DNA of 64,000 nucleotides. It comes from Irpex lacteus (Eukaryota; Basidiomycota; Agaricomycetes; Polyporales; Irpicaceae). The position numbers were made by a program, and so were the translations under genes. The notes under the pieces are model-generated. The model was not told where the DNA came from. It searched no databases and worked only from the letters and a program-made list of their open reading frames with translations. The number at the start of each line of letters is the position of its first letter. Position 1 is the stretch's first letter. The stretch covers positions 1 to 64,000 of the forward strand of contig MQVO02000054.1 in assembly GCA_001986395.2 (NCBI GenBank), written 5' to 3'. Below, piece after piece: positions 58,021-64,000 of the stretch.

Positions 58021-59425
58021 ATGGGCTCAGTCGTGTCGATCCCAACAGCCCTCTCTGTCGTGCTCATCACAGGCGGCATCGTCTACGGCTTCCTCGAGAA
58101 ACGTCCGCCCCCGCCAGCGTGGAACGCGCCTTCGTTCGTCACTGGCACTGACTCTTCTGCTGCTAACAACGAAAAGGAGAAGAAGAAGGGGAAGAAGAAG
58201 AAAGGTGGGAAGGCAGAGAGCAAGGAACAGACGACGAGTACGCCGAACGTGGTGTCGTTCCCAGCTGTCGTACCCGGTGCATTCGAATCCGCACCCGCAA
58301 CACCACCAGAACCAGCCACCACAACCAAGCCCAAATCCAAGAAGAAGAAAACCAAGAAGTCTACTACGAGTGCAGCTGGTAGTGGAAGTCGCACAATCCC
58401 GGTGGACCAGCAGTCAGAGTCATCAGCGACAGCGCCCGAATCCTCTGTCTCGAGGGCGCGGAAGAGTACGGGTGATGCTGATGGGGCGTGGACGCGTGTT
58501 GAGACTAAGAAGCGAGTGAATACGAGTGCGAATGGGAGTGCGAACGGGAATGGGAAGGGTAGTGGTGAGGCGGGTGTCACTACAGCGACTTCCTCGGTGG
58601 CTGAAGACTCACCAGAGGAGGGCAAGAAGGAAGGCGGGAGTGAGAATAGGCGTACGCTGGCGGAGAAGCTACTCCCTAAGGCTCGTAAGACTGGTGTTGA
58701 AGAGTACGTTCCTCTCCCACTTCTCCTCCACACTTCCCCTCTTCATCCTCACACATAACTGGCGTGTATGCTAACTTGAACTTGAACGTGACGTGTGTAG
58801 TATGCTCCAAACCCCCGACACACACTCCCTCTCGCGCGTCCTCCGCGTCACGCCCCGCGCAGACGAACACCCCGCCGCTGGGTTCTCGTGGGGTGACTAC
58901 GAGGATGTGGATCCTTCCTCTTCTGCTCCTTCTGGGGCTCCGGCTTCTCATACACCACCAGTAGACGACGTGGAAGGTGAACGGGAGGAGGTTGGGAATG
59001 GGGAGAGGGAGAGACAAGAGGAAGACGACGGGTGGGTAACAAAAAGCTCCAAGCGGCCAACACGTACGTCCCCCCTCCCTGCCTAACCCACCACCTACCA
59101 CCCTTACATCCCCCATACTCACCTCACCCTCTCCCTCCCATTTTTAGGCCCCAAACCCACATCCACCATTCCCTCCTCTCAATCCACCCCCTCCACAGCA
59201 CTTGACGCACTAACAAAAAAACAACGCCAAAACGCCGCCAAACGCGCCTCTCAAAAATCCGCCAAGGCACTCGCAGAAGCCGAGCGGCTGGCTGCTCTCT
59301 CCAAACACAAGCGGGAGTTGGAGCAACTCAGGATTAAGGAGCAGGCGGTGAGTGGAGGAAGTGGAAGGGAGGGTGCGGGTATGAGTTCGTTTGTGAATGG
59401 GAAGGGACAGCTTGTGTGGGACTGA
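58021..59425 (+). CDS. N-terminally membrane-anchored, Lys/Ser-rich protein of unknown function
   Basis: Exons 58021-58703, 58801-59063, 59148-59425; introns 97 and 84 nt; 407 aa, phase verified. The N-terminus has one hydrophobic helix (IPTALSVVLITGGIVYGFLE) and no cleavage site, so it is probably anchored with a long soluble tail. Several Lys runs (KEKKKGKKKKGGK; KSKKKKTKK) are separated by Ser/Thr/Pro-rich parts. Exon 2 has SLSRVLRVTPRAD and an acidic patch ending DDGWVTK. Exon 3 ends in a charged coiled coil (TKKQRQNAAKRASQKSAKAL, HKRELEQLRIKEQA). The ATG at 58021 is preferred over an in-frame upstream codon at 57850 because the hydrophobic segment starts there. Family not recognised; an ER or outer-membrane adaptor is possible. 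Confidence 0.7.
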
Positions 59426-59696
59426 TGTATCTACACCCTCTGACTTGAGACTCGGAGTTGACTTGGGTGGTGACCAGGGGAGGGGGGAGTTTGTATCTAT
59501 GCTTAATATCGATATCCCTTATCCTTCTTCTTTTCTTTGTTCTGTTCATTTCTTTCTTCCGTTTTGCTAGTATATCCAAGTTCTTTGCTACATAGTATAT
59601 CCAAGTTTCGGACGTTCCATTCGTTAATACTACATACCCGATATTTTCTTTCGAATTCGGTACGGAATGGGTGAACATGGGTACGTCGCAGCTCAG

Positions 59697-60870
59697 CTAG
59701 TAAGACCCTATCTGTGCACGGATCGGACATGTACCCGGAACGCCTCCAACTTGAAGTACTACAAGACGTTCATAACTCTCTGCACACGTCTTCCACCACA
59801 CCTCATCAGGCAGGCAGGCTGTTTTTCCTCCTGCACATCTCGATGCAGATCTTTTCGAAATCGTCGTCGTCTGAGTCCGAGTACCAGTCCGAGTTTGAGT
59901 ACCAGCCATCAACGTTCAACATCACAGCCTGAGTATGGCTCAGAGTCAAAGACGCTACTCCAGTACTGCAGCGACAGATGTCGGAGACGTTCGCTCTGGG
60001 TGGTGTGCGCGTCTCCCTCCGGGGTCTCCCTGATGAACCAGGCCTATAATGTCTATCAGTCTTGGACGGCTAGCTCCAGGAGTAGGCGATGTCGGTAGGT
60101 GTCACTGTGAACGGTTTCAAGCGAGATCTGATGTTGGCGGGAGCGTAACGACTCCGTAGCAAACTCTCTACCTGCGTGCGCGAAACGTAGGATTAGCACA
60201 AGTTTCGCACGGGGTATGATGCAATGTAGTGACGTACGAAGAGAACAGTCTCTTGCTGCTGACGCTTCGTCCCAGGTTGGATTGAACGAAGTCCCAGTGA
60301 AGTCTCGGTATGCAGCTCGACGAGAGTGTCTCGCATTATACAGCACCTTGCTCATGCCTTCGAGGTCGACGATGCTAAAGCCGAGAGACGTCAAGTTCCG
60401 GAATGCGTGGTCCCGGAAAAGGAGGTCGGTGTGAAGAGGGAGAACGCTGCCGAGCTCGATAGGCCTGAGCGACGAACGTTTCCAGTGCGTCGCGAGCGGG
60501 CGGAAAGATGCCTTCGACGCGTCTTCGTTTTTGTATTCCTGGCATCGAGACGCAGTTGGCTGATGTAAGAGAACAAAGCTAGGAGCTGCGCAATCTGCTC
60601 CCAGGGCTAACAGATATCTGCAGCAATTCTAATTGAAAACGACGTTGTTCAAGGTTAAGTAGTGTGCCAGGGCTGCTGCGTCGTATCGTTTGGATGAGGC
60701 AGCGATATACACGTCAAGTTGAGGGAGCAGTTCGAGGAATCGGGAGATGATAAGGATGTCCAGCTCTGCTTTGTAGAATGTCAGTCTCGGCGTGTTACCG
60801 GGATCAACAAGTAAACCTAGAGTCTCGCGGCCACCGCACTCAGGCTCAACGGTGCACCTGTGCATAGCTT
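59697..60870 (-). pseudogene. F-box pseudogene (C-terminal two thirds)
   Basis: Pieces in different frames match the neighbouring F-box copies. These include YKAELDILIISRFLELLPQLD (about 60775-60710), NPTWDEASAARDCSLR then GREFATESL (about 60290-60140), the stretch at about 60090-59960 matching 63130-63050, and DEVWWK near 59800. The F-box itself is missing and no single frame remains. It lies directly downstream of the next copy, as a tandem array would. Confidence 0.7.
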
Positions 60871-62270
60871 GAAGACGAGGGCCCCTTGAAGAGCCAGAAC
60901 ACATTATCGGGTAAGAAGTGCTTTGAACTCCTGCAGCTCTTCGTACACCTCTTTACTCCACCGGAGGTCCGTGTTGGGTTCCTGGGTGAATTCAACGGAC
61001 AGAGATTGGAGGCATCGATAGCGGCGGCATACACTTCTCAGTGTGTCCCATGAGAACATTGCAAAGTCGAAGTACTCCAGGAAACGAGAGTCAAAGACGT
61101 TGGACCAGTACTGCAGTGATAGACGCTGAAGATTTCCATTGGTGCCAGTGTCGCCAGGATACACCAAGCTTACGATGTCTACCGCCATAAGCCAGCCTTG
61201 TACGACCATTTCGAGGAGTGCAGAAGGCTCGTAGTAGTCGTACATAGGTAATATGGTAGACATTTGTATGCGGAATGGCGTCGAGATTGGTGCATTTCGC
61301 GACGCCTGAGCGTAAAGCCTCCCGAGCAAACTCCCTACCTGTGGTAGTACGGCGAGGCGAAAGGTTAGCAGAGTATGCGTGGTAGATAAGGATGAGGTGA
61401 ATGACGTACGAAGAGAACATTCTCTTACTACTGAATTTTCGTGCAAAATTGGATTGAACTGATCCTTCAAGCTGAGGTCCCAGCAAAGTTCAAGAAACAG
61501 CTCAACGAGAGTGCCTCCCACTAAGCATAACAGCGTGTTCATGTTCTGGAGTGCGTTGACGTTGGTGATTCTGACACTGAGGCATGTCAAGTCACGGAAG
61601 GCGTTGCGTTGGAAGAGGAGATTAAGTTGAGGAGGGATGACGGAGCCAAGATTCAGGACGAGCTCATGGACAGAGTAGCAGCGAGGGGAAACGAGACTTT
61701 CCAAGGCTCGGGATCGCTTTCATCAATTCCCTGAGTTTGTCCGTATGCGCTGTAGTCAAGGCTTAGCTGCCTTATTTCGGAGAATAAGTCCAAGAGCTGC
61801 AGCTCGGCGAGACCACGTCCGCCGTTGCCGCTTGCGAGGTTCCACGATATATGAACACGTTCGAGTTGGAAGCGGTGACTGTCCTGCCAAGGCTGTAGCA
61901 CGATATCGTCCCGAGCATGCAATACTATCCACTCTATGTCGAGACGACGAAGACGGGGGAGTGATTTGAGGAGCTGGAAAATGTCGAGAATGTCCAGTCG
62001 AATCGCCCGCAACTTCAGTCGCTGAATGTGCAGGGCGGGTGACATTGGAGATGTTGCACCGGAAGTCAAGAGGGACAGAAGGTTTTTCGGATCGCGCAGA
62101 TGTAGGGGCGTCCGGCGCCCTGAGACTTCAATCTCGCGCCAGAGGTAGGGGAGAATGATAGTGTGCCATCGGCGGCACACTAATCCTGCGCGAGATTGGT
62201 CTGTAGAGGACAGTTTGCGGAGGACCATGACAATGAGCTCTTCAGGCGACTCTGACATTATCGAGTCCAT
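60846..62270 (-). pseudogene. F-box gene with three frameshifts
   Basis: It starts MDSIMSESPEELIVMVLRKL, with SRAGLVCRRWHTIILPYLW, and follows the 45648 gene to the end (RCLQSLSVEF ... FLPDNVFWLFKGPSSSSYAQ). The frame jumps at about 61705 (one base missing in a CC run between GIDESDPE and LESLVSPR), at about 61278 (one extra base between CTNLDA and FRIQMST), and near 60920 (before FLPDNVFW). The intron (GTACGTC...CCACAG, about 61411 to 61340) is otherwise normal. Three breaks in one copy point to a decayed gene rather than a single read error. Confidence 0.65.
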
Positions 62271-62797
62271 CTGTCTCGACGTCGAATGCTGAAGGTGACT
62301 TCTGCTGATGGGGTCGATGCCGACGAGGATGGATGGAGGTTGGCTCCGGACGCAGAAGAGGCCATGCCTTTGAAGATTGTATACAATGGGAATTCTACTC
62401 AATAGAGGACTTGATAGACTCACTCTTATACCATCACGTATGCGGCTACGACTTGCAGAAGTTTCTGGTAGCCGGTCGGCGGTCGCGTACAACGAATTGG
62501 TCTACAATTCTCCGATAGATCAGAATTAGCTCGAGTGACGTGAAGCAACTACGACGTACTTGTCCTTTAAAGTAAAATATCCAATGGGGTTTGTTTCGCG
62601 CGTGGACCAGCAATCCTGAGGCAAGCGAGGTGAACGTTACGGACGAACCGTGAGACGTCTGAAGCGCCGAAACCGTTCCCATCAGGGCACGTATACTCCA
62701 ATTCTGCCACTGAGCTTGTGGTCACTTTGACGCAAATGTCTGGTAACAATGAATACTGAGATTCAAATAAAATATACATTACACGCCACTATACTCA
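62271..62797. other. Spacer between F-box copies
   Basis: Upstream region of the minus-strand frameshifted copy and downstream region of the next copy. The frame of the former extends upstream to 62492 without extra recognisable domain. No other gene. Confidence 0.4.
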
Positions 62798-64000
62798 TCA
62801 GTGTAATTGTGCATAGATTGCACAAGAGGGTTCTTCGCACACCCAAAACGCATCTTCGCAAACAAAGACTTCGAACTCCTTCAGCTCCAGCAACACATCA
62901 TCTTGCCACCACAGCACTTCAGGTGCATCTTCGAGCCTCCTAGAGAATTCGACGGACAGAGATCGTAGGTTTGTAAATCGGCGGCATACAGTCCGCAGTT
63001 CGTCCCATGAGAACTGGTCGAACTTGACCTCCTTCTCCGTCCAAGAGTCAAACACCTGGGACCAGTACTGCAGCGATAGATGCCGAAGACGATTGTGAGT
63101 GCCTCCAGGGTGCACCAGTCCTATGATGCCTATTGCCATAAGCCAACCTTGTGCAGCCAGTTCTGTAAGTACGGGAAGTTCTAGGTCGGCCTCTCCGGGC
63201 GCTGTGCTGGACATTTGTAAGCGGAAGGCGTGGAGGTTCGTGCATTTCGCGAGTCCCGTACGTAATGTATTCGTCACAAATTGTCTACCTATATGAGTCA
63301 TGTCAGCACGAATCACTGTACATGTTGTGAGAATAACGTACGAGCAGCGCCTTCAGTTACAGCCGTGGGTTCATCCCAGAAGATAACGATGTCTTCGTCG
63401 AAATTATCCAGTTCAAGGTCCCAGCAAAGTTCAAGGTACAGCTCGACGAGGGTGTCTGCCGCCATACACAATAGAGTGTTCATGCATTGAAGCCCGTCAA
63501 GATCGTGGATACTGAACGTGAGGCATGTCAAGTCACGGAAGGCGTTGCGTTGGAAGAGGAGGTTGAGGTGAGGAGGCATGACGGAGCCAAGATCGACAAC
63601 GAGTTCACAAACGGAGTGCCTCCGAGCGGTGATGAGTGTGTCCAACGCCGCATCAGCAGGCGTGCTGGCTGCTGCGAGTTCCTGGTTGTATAATCGACAG
63701 TCCATGCACAACTGCCTGATCTCCGAAAACAAGTCTAACAACTGCATCTCCGCGAGCCGTGCGCTGCCGCTATCAGAGTTACAGGATATAGAAAACTCGT
63801 CGAGTCGGAAACGACGAATGTTTTTCCACTGTTCTTGCGTGGTGTCGTCCAGAGAGTGCAGCGTTATCCACGACAGGTCGAGTGCACGAAGCCGAGGGAG
63901 TGATTCGAGAAATTGAACAACGACAAGGATGTCCAGCTGGACTTCGTGTAAGATGAGCCGTTGTATGAGTGATGCATTCGAGGTTGGTGTTTTTTGAATC
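62798..64000 (-). CDS. F-box protein, 5' part outside the window
   Basis: Exon 2 63288-62798 and exon 1 from 63342 to beyond the window edge, joined by a 53-nt intron (GTACGTT...CATATAG) in phase. The F-box itself is not in view. Visible parts are ILVVVQFLESLPRLRALDLS, RRFRLDEFSI, LLDLFSEIRQL, RNAFRDLTCLTFSIHDL, CTNLHAFRLQMS and the tail DAFWVCEEPSCAIYAQLH. No break in 1150 bases, so this copy may be functional. Closest relatives are the frameshifted copy at 60846 and the gene at 45648. Confidence 0.75.

Overview
The window looks like nuclear DNA of a mushroom-type basidiomycete (Agaricomycete). Coding exons are joined by short GT-AG introns of about 48-97 nt, genes are close together on both strands, and the conserved genes (MAK21/NOC1, PAF1, RAD7, PRO2, a NASP-type histone chaperone, an AXL2-type cadherin-like protein, a RING-PH-VWA scaffold) have the architecture and wording of basidiomycete orthologues. 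I found no tRNA, rRNA or CRISPR array. All splice sites were worked out by hand, and exon sums were checked for reading frame wherever exons are listed.

Layout. 1.1-5.4 kb: RING-PH-VWA protein related to the Ste5/Far1 scaffold family. 6.7-7.9 kb: F-box gene. 8.2-13.5 kb: AXL2-like membrane protein and PRO2, divergently transcribed. 13.9-19.6 kb: minus-strand F-box genes and decaying F-box fragments. 20.1-21.2 kb: coiled-coil protein of unknown function. 21.37-29.73 kb: an 8.36-kb DNA transposon with perfect terminal inverted repeats and a perfect 8-bp target duplication. It encodes a multi-exon protein joining an Ulp1-type cysteine protease, a zinc-finger-like region and an RNase H-like transposase, and it is itself broken by a 1.5-kb insert. 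29.8-32.0 kb: histone chaperone gene. 32-36.8 kb: gene-poor stretch of short inverted-repeat elements and F-box debris. 36.8-39.2 kb: an inverted copy of the 15.3-17.7 kb F-box block. 39.5-45.1 kb: MAK21 and PAF1, divergent. 45.6-47.1 kb: F-box gene. 48.4-52.0 kb: nine-exon gene of a lineage-restricted type with two related modules. 53.6-55.8 kb: RAD7. 58.0-59.4 kb: membrane-anchored lysine-rich protein. 59.7-64.0 kb: F-box array of one pseudogene remnant, one frameshifted copy and one copy that runs off the window.

How it fits together. Housekeeping genes (ribosome biogenesis, transcription elongation, nucleotide excision repair, proline synthesis, histone supply, polarity/mating scaffolds) form stable islands. 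Between them lie an expanding and decaying F-box family and transposable elements. The large transposon landed in what was a divergent promoter of about 180 bp. Several otherwise good genes carry single-base deletions, mostly in homopolymer runs, which fits uncorrected long-read errors better than gene death; the F-box copies near the right end carry several breaks and look genuinely decayed.
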